From assembly GCF_014196255.1 (NCBI RefSeq), contig NZ_JACIDH010000011.1:1-64000 (forward strand): DNA of 64,000 nucleotides, given 5' to 3'. Source of the DNA: Sphingomonas pseudosanguinis (GTDB lineage Bacteria; Pseudomonadota; Alphaproteobacteria; Sphingomonadales; Sphingomonadaceae). Both the position numbers and the translations under genes were made by a program. Below are positions 45,119 to 53,082 of the stretch, piece after piece. Positions within the stretch are counted from its first letter, which is position 1. Each line of letters begins with the position of its first letter. The notes under the pieces were generated by a model. The model saw only the letters and a program-made list of their open reading frames with translations. It was not told the origin of the DNA and ran no database searches.

Positions 45119-45529
45119 ATGCTGATCCTATCCAACCAATGAGGGGTGGCCACCGTTTTTACGCAATGGATAGATGATGACCGATTCCTTCGACCAAGAT
45201 CTTGCCTGACTGGCGCAACGGGTCGCGACCGCGATCGATGCAGGAACGTCGGCGGCGGGCGGCCTATCGCTTCGGGGGGGCGGGGGGCGCAACTTGCTTA
45301 GAAGGTGGGACAGTTCCGCAACGGCGATGCTTCCCTGGCGGACCAATTAATTTTGTTCGATTAGATTGAGCGCAAGAATTTGCGCGTCGCGGCTCTACGT
45401 GGGATCGCGGGCCGGTATGTCCATCCGCCGATCGTAGCGGCGAAGGAGGTTAAACCAGAACAAAAGGATGAGATCTTGATACGAGATTTTCTCGAATCGT
45501 CACCATCTAAGCCATTGATAGGCTTGTAA
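45119..45529. other. 411 bp without an intact gene, probable decayed DNA
   Basis: Holds a short frame from 45177 broken by a TGA at codon 11 (MTDSFDQDLA then LAQRVATAIDAGTS), and a second frame from 45380 (TTG, 49 codons) ending KPLIGL just before the tRNA. A perfect short hairpin, GCGCAA-GAA-TTGCGC type, lies near 45370-45385. These look like remnants of one or two genes rather than functional sequence. Confidence 0.45.
45177..45351 (+). pseudogene. Remnant of a small gene with an early stop
   Basis: MTDSFDQDLA is followed by TGA (CGA would give Arg), then LAQRVATAIDAGTS in the same frame, ending at TAA near 45351. The acidic start and helical continuation look coding, but there is no clear binding site and no family match. 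A low-confidence call. Confidence 0.3.
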
Positions 45530-45604
45530 TGGTGACCCCTACGGGAATCGAACCCGTGTTTCAGCCGTGAAAGGGCCGCGTCCTAACCGCTAGACGAAGG
45601 GGCC
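45530..45604 (-). tRNA. tRNA-Glu (UUC)
   Basis: 75 bases including an encoded CCA. Acceptor GGCCCCT pairs with AGGGGTC (one G-U), the T-loop is GGGTTCGATTCCC, and the anticodon loop CTTTCAC gives anticodon UUC, read by Glu codons GAA/GAG. The D-loop contains AGCGGTTAGGA. The 3' end is followed by a hairpin and, further on, decayed DNA. Confidence 0.95.
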
Positions 45605-45661
45605 GCCGGGTGGCGTGGAGGGGCCTCTAAGGGAGGGTGGCGAAACCGTCAAGCGCTTTTT

Positions 45662-47416
45662 TTAGTCGGCCCATGCGGCGTCTTCGATATGGAGTTCGGC
45701 GACGTCGCGGCCCGACCAGTCGTCGATCTTCGCGCGGCCGGCCAGCCACAGGCGGCGGGTGCTGCCGGCGGCGAGCAGCGCTTGGCCCAGAGCGGTTTCG
45801 GCGTGGCGGAAGGCCATGGCCTTCAGGCTGCGGCCATCGGCCCCGGCGACGATCGCGCGGACATGGTTGGTGCCGACTAGATCGGCGCGGATGACGCGGA
45901 ACGGGCCGGCGGCGATCCGGGGGGCGGGCCAGCCCATGCCGTATGGGCCGCCGGCCTCCATCGACCCGACCAGCGCCGGATTGACGCCGCCGGGGGCCAG
46001 TACCGCATCGACCAGCAGCGCGCGGCCCGCGCTGGCTCGGACGACGGCCTCCGCCAGCCTTTCCTCCAGGAAATCGGCCAGTTCGGCAATGCGGTCGGCG
46101 GCGACGGTCAGGCCGGCCGCCATCGCATGGCCACCGCCGGCGATCAGCAGGCCATGTTCCTTGGCGGCCAGGATCGCCGCGCCCAGATCGACGCCGGTGA
46201 TCGAGCGGCCTGAGCCCTTGCCGATGCCATGCTCGTCGACGGCGATGACGATGGCGGGGCGGTCCAGCTTTTCCTTCAGGCGCCCGGCGACGATGCCGAT
46301 GACGCCGGGGTGCCATCCCTCGCCGGACACCAGCACGACCTGGCGGCCGCGATCCGCAGTCGCCTCGGCGGTGGCCTGTACACCGGCCTCGATTGCGCGG
46401 CGTTCGTCGTTGAAATGGTTGAGCTCCTCGGCGATGGCGCGCGCCTCGGCCGGGTCCTCGGTGGTCAGCAGCCGGACGCCCAGGTCGGCCTGGCCGACCC
46501 GTCCGCCCGCATTGATGCGCGGGCCGAGCGCGAAGCCTAGGTCGGAGCAGGTCGGCGCACGGGTCAGCCGCGCCGCTTCGGTCAGCGCGGCCAGCCCGAT
46601 ATTGCGGCGCTGCGCCATCACCTTCAGCCCCTGCGCGACGAAGGCACGGTTGAGCCCCTTCAGCGGCGCGACATCGGCGACGGTGCCCAGCGCGACGAGG
46701 TCGAGCAGGTCGAGCAGGCGCGGCTCGGGCCGATCGGCGAAGAAGCCGCGCTGGCGCAGCGTGCGGATCAGCGCCGCGCCGAGCAGGAAGCACACGCCGA
46801 CGGCAGCCAGATGGCCATGCGCCGCACCTTCCCCCTCGTCCAGGCGATTGGGGTTCACCACCGCATGGGCCAGCGGAAGCTGGGTCGCGCATTTGTGATG
46901 ATCGACGACCATCACCTCGATCCCGGCGGCATGGGCGGCGGCGAGCGGTTCGAACGCCTGCGCGCCGCAATCGACGGTGACGATCAGGTTCGCCCCCTCG
47001 GCCTGGAGCCGGAGCAGCGCCGCCTCGGTCGGGCCATAGCCCTCGGTCAGGCGGTCGGGGATATAGGCGCGGGGCGACAGGCCGAGCGACCGCAGCAGCC
47101 GCACCATCAGCGCCGAGGAGGTCGCGCCATCGACGTCATAATCGCCGAAGATCGCCACCGGCTCGCCCGCGATCACCGCATCGGCCAGCCGTTCGGCGGC
47201 GCGGTCCATGTCGCGGAAGATCGAGGGGTCGGGCATGAAGCTGCGGATCGAGGGCTGCTTATGCTCTTCGACCGCCTCCGGAGGGCATCCGCGCGCGAGC
47301 AGCAGCTGGGTGACCAGATCGTCATGGCCCAGCCCGTCGCGGGCGTCGGCGGACAAAGCACGCCAGCGCCAGGGCTGGCCGAGAATGGATTGCGCGATGC
47401 CGAGGACGTCGGTCAT
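45662..47416 (-). CDS. recJ: Single-stranded-DNA exonuclease RecJ
   Basis: A 5'-3' single-strand exonuclease in recombination and mismatch repair. 584 residues. The DHH-family motifs are VAIFGDYDVDGATS (I), VTVDCGAQ (II), MVVDHHK (III) and NPNRLDEGEG (IV), with the DHHA1 domain and OB fold after them (GEGWHPGVIGIVAGRLKEK). The start at 47416 matches the family; the frame extends 15 codons upstream. tRNA-Glu follows downstream on the same strand. Confidence 0.96.
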   Translation of the reverse strand: MTDVLGIAQSILGQPWRWRALSADARDGLGHDDLVTQLLLARGCPPEAVEEHKQPSIRSFMPDPSIFRDMDRAAERLADAVIAGEPVAIFGDYDVDGATSSALMVRLLRSLGLSPRAYIPDRLTEGYGPTEAALLRLQAEGANLIVTVDCGAQAFEPLAAAHAAGIEVMVVDHHKCATQLPLAHAVVNPNRLDEGEGAAHGHLAAVGVCFLLGAALIRTLRQRGFFADRPEPRLLDLLDLVALGTVADVAPLKGLNRAFVAQGLKVMAQRRNIGLAALTEAARLTRAPTCSDLGFALGPRINAGGRVGQADLGVRLLTTEDPAEARAIAEELNHFNDERRAIEAGVQATAEATADRGRQVVLVSGEGWHPGVIGIVAGRLKEKLDRPAIVIAVDEHGIGKGSGRSITGVDLGAAILAAKEHGLLIAGGGHAMAAGLTVAADRIAELADFLEERLAEAVVRASAGRALLVDAVLAPGGVNPALVGSMEAGGPYGMGWPAPRIAAGPFRVIRADLVGTNHVRAIVAGADGRSLKAMAFRHAETALGQALLAAGSTRRLWLAGRAKIDDWSGRDVAELHIEDAAWAD

Positions 47417-47503
47417 GGGCGGACAGCGATGGGCAGGAACGTCACGCGAACGCCATGCCATGCCGGCCGGAGGCGGGGCAAGAGGGGCGGCCCCCCCAGA
47501 TAC

Positions 47504-48190
47504 TCAGCTCACCCAATTGCCTTCGCGAAACCATTTGGTGATGACATACTTGACGCCCTCGACCACCGGCATGCCTTCATGCAGCGTGGCGTCGTTCGGA
47601 CTGCCGTCGAGCAGCATGTTGTTCCAGGCGAGCAGCAGGCCCCGGCGCGGCGCGACGCGGATGCCGGCCTGCGGGAACCAGGTCGCACCCCCCTCGGGCA
47701 CATCGTTCAGATAGATCATCGCGGTCCAGGTGCGCTGGCCGCCATGCACCTTGACCTTTTCCCAATAGCTTTCCGTTTCATGGAAATAGTCGTGATGCGC
47801 GCGGAATTGCTGACCGGGGGCGTAACGCTGGCCCTGCATCGTCTCGCCCTGTTCGGGGGGGATGCCGAGCAGGCGGGCGATCGATTCGTCGATCGGCTGC
47901 ACATCGGGCGACCAGCGGTTCATGTCGCAACTCTCCGAGGTGCGGAAACCGTAATCGGGTCGGTCGGACAGCAGGGTCGAGGGGCGACGATTGGCGTCGA
48001 TCATCGCGATCAGCGCGTCGCACTGTGCCGGTGTCAGGAAATCGGCCTGATAATAGATCTGCGCCGCATCGGTCGCGACGCGCGTCACCGCCGGGTTGGC
48101 GTCCAGATGCTGGGGCACGCTAACCCCGAACCGGGCGCGGGCGGGGGAGGCGGCGGGGTTGCCCTTGGGCTTCCTCGAAAAGAACGACAT
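47504..48190 (-). CDS. Prolyl 4-hydroxylase-type 2-oxoglutarate/Fe(II) oxygenase
   Basis: 228 residues with the P4Hc fold. The iron ligands are the His and Asp of HHDYF and the His of ATLHEGMPV; the Lys of YVITKWFRE binds 2-oxoglutarate. Bacterial members can hydroxylate proline in proteins such as EF-Tu, but the target here is unknown. The N-terminal 25 residues are basic and have no signal peptide. Confidence 0.9.
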   Translation of the reverse strand: MSFFSRKPKGNPAASPARARFGVSVPQHLDANPAVTRVATDAAQIYYQADFLTPAQCDALIAMIDANRRPSTLLSDRPDYGFRTSESCDMNRWSPDVQPIDESIARLLGIPPEQGETMQGQRYAPGQQFRAHHDYFHETESYWEKVKVHGGQRTWTAMIYLNDVPEGGATWFPQAGIRVAPRRGLLLAWNNMLLDGSPNDATLHEGMPVVEGVKYVITKWFREGNWVS

Positions 48191-48228
48191 GGGCCGGATG
48201 TGCGACGTAGCGCCGATAAAGACAAGAG

Positions 48229-48250
48229 GGGAGGGGGCGAACCCCCTCCC
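48229..48250 (-). terminator. Hairpin after the RcnB-like gene
   Basis: GGGAGGGGG-TTCG-CCCCCTCCC (minus strand) is a perfect 9-bp stem with a TTCG-type loop, eight bases after the stop. Only a short T-rich stretch follows, so termination strength is uncertain. Confidence 0.6.
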
Positions 48251-48258
48251 GCCCGGCC

Positions 48259-49155
48259 TTACCAGAAAATGTCGTAGACGATGTCGACGACCAGCCCGCT
48301 GCGCGTGTCGACCAGCACCGCGTCGTTATAGTATCGGACCCAGCGATAGGGGCCGTAGGTCGGCGGCAGGCGATAGGCATATGGGTCGGTCAGCCAATAG
48401 GTCCGGCCGAACAGCATCGGCTCGAGGATCACGCCGCTGGAGAAGCGCTCATAGCCATAGCCGCCCTGCGGGCCGTAATAGCGTGGCAGGTGATAGGCAC
48501 CGCGATTGAGCGAGCGCCACCCCAGCCAGTCATAGCGGCGATCCCGCCGCCAGCCGCGATCCCATTGGTTCGCCCAGTTGCGACGCTCGGCGAAACCGTA
48601 GGCCTGATGGTCCTGGTCGCGCCAGTCGCCATAGTTGCGCCGCCAGCGATCGCGATCCTCGCGCCGTCGCCGTTCGTCCTCGCGCCAGCGCCGGTCGGGC
48701 CCCTGATCGCGGCGCCATTGCTGGTCGCGCCACTGACCCTCGGGGCGGGGCTGGCCACGCCACTGGCCGGGCTGGCGGTCGTCACGACGCCACTCTTCGC
48801 GGCCGGGGCGTCGGTCGTCGGGGCGGGGACCATCGGGGCGCGCCTCGCCACGATCCGCCCAGCGGCCGGGACCATCGGGACGCCGCTCGGGGGCGGGCGG
48901 CGGGGGCGCCTCGGCATGGTCGGGGCGATAGGCGGGACGGTTTTCAGGAAACGCCTCGCGGTCGTTGAAGATCGGGCGACCTTCGCTGCGCTCCAACTGG
49001 CCACCGGGGCGCGGGCCGCCGGGGCCACCGGGTCCGGGGCGCCCTTCGGGGCCGCCGCGTGGCCCCCGATCCATCATGATGTCCTGCGCCATGGCGATCC
49101 CCGGTGCCACTGCCGCCGACGCCGCGAGCAGGACCGCCATCCAATGCTTCTTCAT
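48259..49155 (-). CDS. Exported RcnB-like protein with a long Pro/Arg/Gly-rich region
   Basis: 298 residues: a signal peptide (about 1-24), a disordered stretch of about 140 residues full of Gly, Pro, Arg and Asp (RGGPEGRPGPGGPGGP, RRDDRQPGQWRGQ), then a C-terminal domain like RcnB (GVILEPMLFGRTYWLTDP, YGPYRWVRYYNDAVLVDT). RcnB is a periplasmic protein linked to nickel/cobalt homeostasis in E. coli. The linker is unusually long. The GTG two codons upstream is not needed. Confidence 0.82.
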   Translation of the reverse strand: MKKHWMAVLLAASAAVAPGIAMAQDIMMDRGPRGGPEGRPGPGGPGGPRPGGQLERSEGRPIFNDREAFPENRPAYRPDHAEAPPPPAPERRPDGPGRWADRGEARPDGPRPDDRRPGREEWRRDDRQPGQWRGQPRPEGQWRDQQWRRDQGPDRRWREDERRRREDRDRWRRNYGDWRDQDHQAYGFAERRNWANQWDRGWRRDRRYDWLGWRSLNRGAYHLPRYYGPQGGYGYERFSSGVILEPMLFGRTYWLTDPYAYRLPPTYGPYRWVRYYNDAVLVDTRSGLVVDIVYDIFW

Positions 49156-49269
49156 ACCCACTTACCCCATGCGCCGGCGCACATGCCGGCTCCGATCATG
49201 CGGTGAACCCTGCCATGCGCGTGTTGAGTGGATGCTGAACCCGACTGTCAGCCAAGTGAAAGAATCGTG

Positions 49270-49827
49270 TCAGCGGCCGTCTTGCGCCATCGCGCCGGGG
49301 ACCAGCGCCGGCACCGTGCGCGGGGCATCGGCGGGATCGGTGCCGGGCAGGGGCGCGCCGGGGATCGTCTCCTCGCCCCGCTGCGCCCGCGCGGCGCGCT
49401 GGATCGCCTCGACCAGGCGCGGATAGATGCCGCAGCGGCACAGATTGGTGATCTGGGCGCGGATCAGCTCTTCGGACGGATCGGGATGTTTCTGGATCAG
49501 CGCGGCGGCGGCCATCACCATGCCGGGGATGCAATAGCCGCACTGGCTGACATTGGCGGCCAGGAACGCTTGCTGCACGGGGTGCGAGCGGTCGCGGGAC
49601 AGTCCCTCGATCGTGGTGACGACGCTGCCCTCGATCCGGCCGATCGGCACCTGACAGCTGCGGACGGCGCGGCCGTCGATGTCGACCGTGCACGCACCGC
49701 AATCGCCGGTGCCGCAGCCATATTTGGTGCCGGTCAGATTGGACGCGTCGCGCAGCGCCCAGAGCAGCGGCGTGTCGGGCGGCAGGCGATAGCGGACGGG
49801 CTGGTTGTTGACGGTGAGGCTGGTCAT
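49270..49827 (-). CDS. [2Fe-2S] subunit of a molybdenum hydroxylase (orphan)
   Basis: 185 residues, like the small subunit of isoquinoline 1-oxidoreductase or aldehyde oxidase. A plant-type [2Fe-2S] site (KYGCGTGDCGACTV, then RSCQVP) precedes a second helical site (QCGYCIPGMV and LCRCGIYPR). A Pro/Ala-rich tail of about 40 residues follows. The molybdopterin-binding large subunit expected beside it is not adjacent; the next genes are the RcnB-like protein and a CoA-transferase. Confidence 0.9.
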   Translation of the reverse strand: MTSLTVNNQPVRYRLPPDTPLLWALRDASNLTGTKYGCGTGDCGACTVDIDGRAVRSCQVPIGRIEGSVVTTIEGLSRDRSHPVQQAFLAANVSQCGYCIPGMVMAAAALIQKHPDPSEELIRAQITNLCRCGIYPRLVEAIQRAARAQRGEETIPGAPLPGTDPADAPRTVPALVPGAMAQDGR

Positions 49828-49863
49828 CCTGGGGCAGCGCTTAGTCGATGCCGGGGCACAGAG

Positions 49864-50988
49864 CTACCGCCCGAGCATCGGCGCGGCGCGGTCGAGCGTA
49901 AGGTCGGCGTCGGAAAAGCGGATCGGGGTGCGTACGCCCGGCACGGTGGAGCCATCGGGGCGCTCAGGCTGGATGGCGAGGCCGCGTGCGAGCACCTGCG
50001 GGTCGGCAAAGGCCTGTTCGACCGTGTTGATCGGCCCCGCCGGAACGCCCGCCGCCTCCAGCGCCGCGAGCAGTTCGTCACGCGGCCAGCGGGCAGTGGC
50101 GGATTCGATCATCGGGGTGAGCGTCGCGCGATGTTCGCAGCGCAAGGCATTGGTCGCATGGAGCGGATCGTCGCCGTCGATGCCGACCACATGCGCGAAG
50201 CGGCGGAACTGCGCGTCATTGCCCACCGCCAGAATGAACCAGCCATCGCTGGCGGGAAAGGCGGCATAGGGCACGATATTGGGATGCGCATTGCCCAGCC
50301 GGCTGGGCGTCGTGCCCGAGGCGAGATAGTTCATCGCCTGATTGGCCAGCACGCCCGTCATCGTGTCGAGCAGCGCCATGTCGATATGCTGTCCGCGCCT
50401 GGTCCGCCCGCGCATATGCAGCGCGGCCTGGATCGCGATCACGGCATAGAGGCCGGTCATGATGTCGGCGAGTGCTACGCCGATCTTCTGCGGCGCGCCA
50501 CCGGGCTCGCCGGTCAGGTCCATGATGCCGCTCATCCCCTGGACGATGAAATCATATCCGGCGCGGGCGGCATAGGGGCCGTCCTGCCCGAAGCCGGTGA
50601 TCGAGCAGTAGATCAGGCGCGGGTTGATCGCCGACAGGCTGTCATAGTCCAGGCCGTAGCGGGCGAGGCCGCCAAGCTTGAAATTCTCGATCACGACATC
50701 GGCATCGGCGATCAGCGCGCGGACCCTGGCCTGCCCCGCGGGGGTCGCGAAGTCGGCGACGACCGAGGACTTGCCGCGATTGGCGGCGTGGAAATAGGCG
50801 GCATCCTGGCTGCCGTCCGGATTGGCGATGAAGGGAGGTCCCCAGCGGCGGGTATCGTCACCCTCCGGGCTTTCGACCTTCACCACCTCCGCGCCGAGAT
50901 CGGCCAGCACCTGCCCCGCCCAGGGACCGGCGAGGATACGGGCGAGTTCGACGACCTTGAGGCCGGCGAGGGGCGCGGCTTTGGTCAT
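49864..50988 (-). CDS. CaiB/BaiF family (class III) CoA-transferase
   Basis: 374 residues. The N-terminus PLAGLKVVELARILAGPWAG, the LGAEVVKVESPEGDDTRRWG segment, and the catalytic Asp in HIDMALLDTMTGVL are all typical. It lies downstream of a glutaryl-CoA dehydrogenase on the same strand, so glutarate CoA-transferase (the SUGCT type) is a good inference; formyl-CoA or carnitine CoA-transferase are the alternatives. Confidence 0.9.
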   Translation of the reverse strand: MTKAAPLAGLKVVELARILAGPWAGQVLADLGAEVVKVESPEGDDTRRWGPPFIANPDGSQDAAYFHAANRGKSSVVADFATPAGQARVRALIADADVVIENFKLGGLARYGLDYDSLSAINPRLIYCSITGFGQDGPYAARAGYDFIVQGMSGIMDLTGEPGGAPQKIGVALADIMTGLYAVIAIQAALHMRGRTRRGQHIDMALLDTMTGVLANQAMNYLASGTTPSRLGNAHPNIVPYAAFPASDGWFILAVGNDAQFRRFAHVVGIDGDDPLHATNALRCEHRATLTPMIESATARWPRDELLAALEAAGVPAGPINTVEQAFADPQVLARGLAIQPERPDGSTVPGVRTPIRFSDADLTLDRAAPMLGR

Positions 50989-50990
50989 CC

Positions 50991-51123
50991 ATTCCTCCCC
51001 AAGCTATGCTTGGGGAGGGGGACCATCGCGTCAGCGATGGTGGAGGGGCTGGACGGACCCGCCATGCCCCTCCACCACGTCCTTCGGGCGCGGTCCCCCT
51101 CCCCATCGGGGATGGGGAGGAAT
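50991..51123. repeat. Long GC-rich inverted repeat inside a gene pair
   Basis: ATTCCTCCCCAAGCTATGCT ... CCATCGGGGATGGGGAGGAA, with inner hairpins ACCATCGCGTCAGCGATGGT and ACCACGTCCTTCGGGCGCGGT. It lies between gcdH and the CoA-transferase, same plan as 10335-10454. Confidence 0.75.
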
Positions 51124-51133
51124 AGGGACTGGC

Positions 51134-52318
51134 TCAAAACGCCGCGATCCCGGTGATGGCGCGGCCGAGGATCAGCGCATGGACGTCGGCGGCGCCTTCA
51201 TAGGTGTTGACCGTCTCCAGGTTCATCAGGTGGCGCATCACCTGATATTCGCCCGAAATACCGTTGCCGCCATGCATGTCGCGCGAGGCCCGCGCGATGT
51301 CGAGCGCCTTGCCGACATTGTTGCGCTTGACGATCGAGATCATCTCGGGCGCGAACCGGCCTTCGTCCATCAGCCGGCCGACGCGCAACGAGGCCTGAAG
51401 CCCCAACGCGATCTCGGTCTCCATATCGGCCAGCTTCTTCTGGAACAGCTGCGTCGCGGCCAGCGGGCGGTCGAACTGCTTGCGGTCGAGGCCATATTGG
51501 CGCGCGGCGTGGAAGCAGAATTCCGCCGCGCCCATCGCGCCCCAGCTGATGCCGTAGCGGGCGCGGTTGAGACAGCCGAACGGCCCCTTCAGCCCCTCGA
51601 CATGCGGCAGCAGCGCCTCCTCGCCGACCGCGACCTCGTCCATCATCACCATGCCGGTGATCGACGCGCGCAGGGACAGCTTGTTCTCGATCTTGGGCGC
51701 GGACAGGCCCTTCATGCCCTTTTCCAGCACGAAGCCCCGGATCGCGCCACCGTGCGCGTCCGACTTGGCCCAGATCACGAAGACATCGGCGATCGGCGAA
51801 TTGGAGATCCAGGTCTTGGCGCCCGACAGGACGTATCCGCCATCGACCTTTTTCGCGGTCGTGCGCATGCCGCCGGGATCGGAGCCGGCATCGGGTTCGG
51901 TCAGGCCGAAACAGCCGATCCATTCGCCGCTGGCCAGCCGGGGCAGATAGCGATGCTTCTGTTCGTCCGAGCCATAGGCGTGGATGGGATACATGACGAG
52001 GCTGGACTGCACGCTCATCATCGAGCGGTATCCGCTGTCGATCCGTTCGACCTCGCGCGCGATCAGACCATAGGCGACATAGGACGCGCCGACGCCGCCG
52101 AACGCCTCCGGGATCGTCGAGCCGAGCAGCCCAAGCTGCCCCATCTCGCGGAATATCTCGGGATCGGTATGTTCGTGCGCAAAGGCCTCGACGATGCGCG
52201 GGGCGAGCCGGTCATCGGCATAGGCGCGCGCGGTGTCGCGGATCATCCGCTCGTCATCGCTCAGCTGGTCGTCGAGCAGGAACGGGTCCGCCCAGTCGAA
52301 CTTGCCCATCAGGGACAT
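51134..52318 (-). CDS. gcdH: Glutaryl-CoA dehydrogenase
   Basis: An FAD acyl-CoA dehydrogenase that oxidises and decarboxylates glutaryl-CoA to crotonyl-CoA, in lysine and aromatic breakdown. 394 residues. The catalytic Glu is in [11 protein letters not shown], followed by the GcdH-typical [13 protein letters not shown]-terminus. [12 protein letters not shown] and [14 protein letters not shown] bind FAD and substrate. AAGGAGAG precedes the start ATG by eight bases. The CoA-transferase downstream probably supplies glutaryl-CoA. Confidence 0.95.
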   Translation of the reverse strand: MSLMGKFDWADPFLLDDQLSDDERMIRDTARAYADDRLAPRIVEAFAHEHTDPEIFREMGQLGLLGSTIPEAFGGVGASYVAYGLIAREVERIDSGYRSMMSVQSSLVMYPIHAYGSDEQKHRYLPRLASGEWIGCFGLTEPDAGSDPGGMRTTAKKVDGGYVLSGAKTWISNSPIADVFVIWAKSDAHGGAIRGFVLEKGMKGLSAPKIENKLSLRASITGMVMMDEVAVGEEALLPHVEGLKGPFGCLNRARYGISWGAMGAAEFCFHAARQYGLDRKQFDRPLAATQLFQKKLADMETEIALGLQASLRVGRLMDEGRFAPEMISIVKRNNVGKALDIARASRDMHGGNGISGEYQVMRHLMNLETVNTYEGAADVHALILGRAITGIAAF

Positions 52319-52386
52319 GGAATTCTCTCCTTATGTCCGCCGCTTCTCGGCAAGGCGGGCGGCTTTGTCCACCCCCGCCGGGCTGG

Positions 52387-52944
52387 TCAGGTCGTCGTCT
52401 TGACCGGCGGCGCGGGCACGGTGCGCATGGGCGTCGTCTGGGGCTCTGCCGGCGGATTGGCCTTCAGAAAGGTCTCCAGCGTGCCCATCGTCGAGGACCA
52501 CCATTCGACGACATCGGTGAAGTTGGCGCGGGTGATGCCGCCCACCGTCGACATGTCGTGCGTCAGCCGCAGATCGCCGTCCTTCATCAACGCGAGCTGG
52601 GCGAAACGCTTCTCGCTGTTCCATGTGTTGACGAAGTTCAGGTCGCGCCGCTCGGACGGGGTCAGCCGCATCGAGAATTGCAGCGAGGCGCATTGCTTGT
52701 GCGCCTCGCAGTCATAAAAATAGATATTGAACTTGTATCCGGCGGCCGAGCTGACGATCATCGGATCGCCCTCGCCATCGGTGTCGACCAGCCCCTGATA
52801 GCCGGCACGCATCATCGCGCCGCCGACGCTGTTGGGATCGCTGGCGCAAATCAGGTCCTTGGGGCAAGGCGTCGTATCCTTGGCCTCGGCCGCGCCTGCA
52901 CCGGCCCCCAGTACCATGGCCGCCAGCCACCACGTCTTCGTCAT
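52387..52944 (-). CDS. Exported YbjN-domain protein
   Basis: 185 residues: a signal peptide (about 1-22), then a YbjN fold like a type III secretion chaperone (LVDTDGEGDPMIVSSAAGYK, YFYDCEAHKQCASLQFSMRL, FVNTWNSEKRFAQ). The C-terminus is a Pro/Thr-rich tail. In enterobacteria YbjN affects stress and motility; the exported sphingomonad form is uncharacterised. Four cysteines could form disulfides in the periplasm. Confidence 0.8.
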   Translation of the reverse strand: MTKTWWLAAMVLGAGAGAAEAKDTTPCPKDLICASDPNSVGGAMMRAGYQGLVDTDGEGDPMIVSSAAGYKFNIYFYDCEAHKQCASLQFSMRLTPSERRDLNFVNTWNSEKRFAQLALMKDGDLRLTHDMSTVGGITRANFTDVVEWWSSTMGTLETFLKANPPAEPQTTPMRTVPAPPVKTTT

Positions 52945-53019
52945 CCTCTACTCCCCCTCAGATGCCCGCCCCGGAGGCTATCACCGCGCCGCGACGGCGC
53001 AAGCCCGATCGCGGATGAC

Positions 53020-53054
53020 AAAAAAGGCCCCCTCCCGCCAGAGCGGAAGGGGAC
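53020..53054 (-). terminator. Rho-independent terminator of the TonB-dependent receptor
   Basis: On the minus strand CCCCTTCCGC-TCTG-GCGGGAGGGG is followed by GCC and TTTTTT, about 30 bp past the receptor stop. Confidence 0.82.
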
Positions 53055-53082
53055 CAGTCACCCGACGCAGACCGAGGGGGCG

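Noticed and set aside
45128-45346. 72-codon minus-strand frame next to tRNA-Glu
   Set aside because: No binding site, no domain, and it overlaps a broken plus-strand frame; composition looks non-coding.
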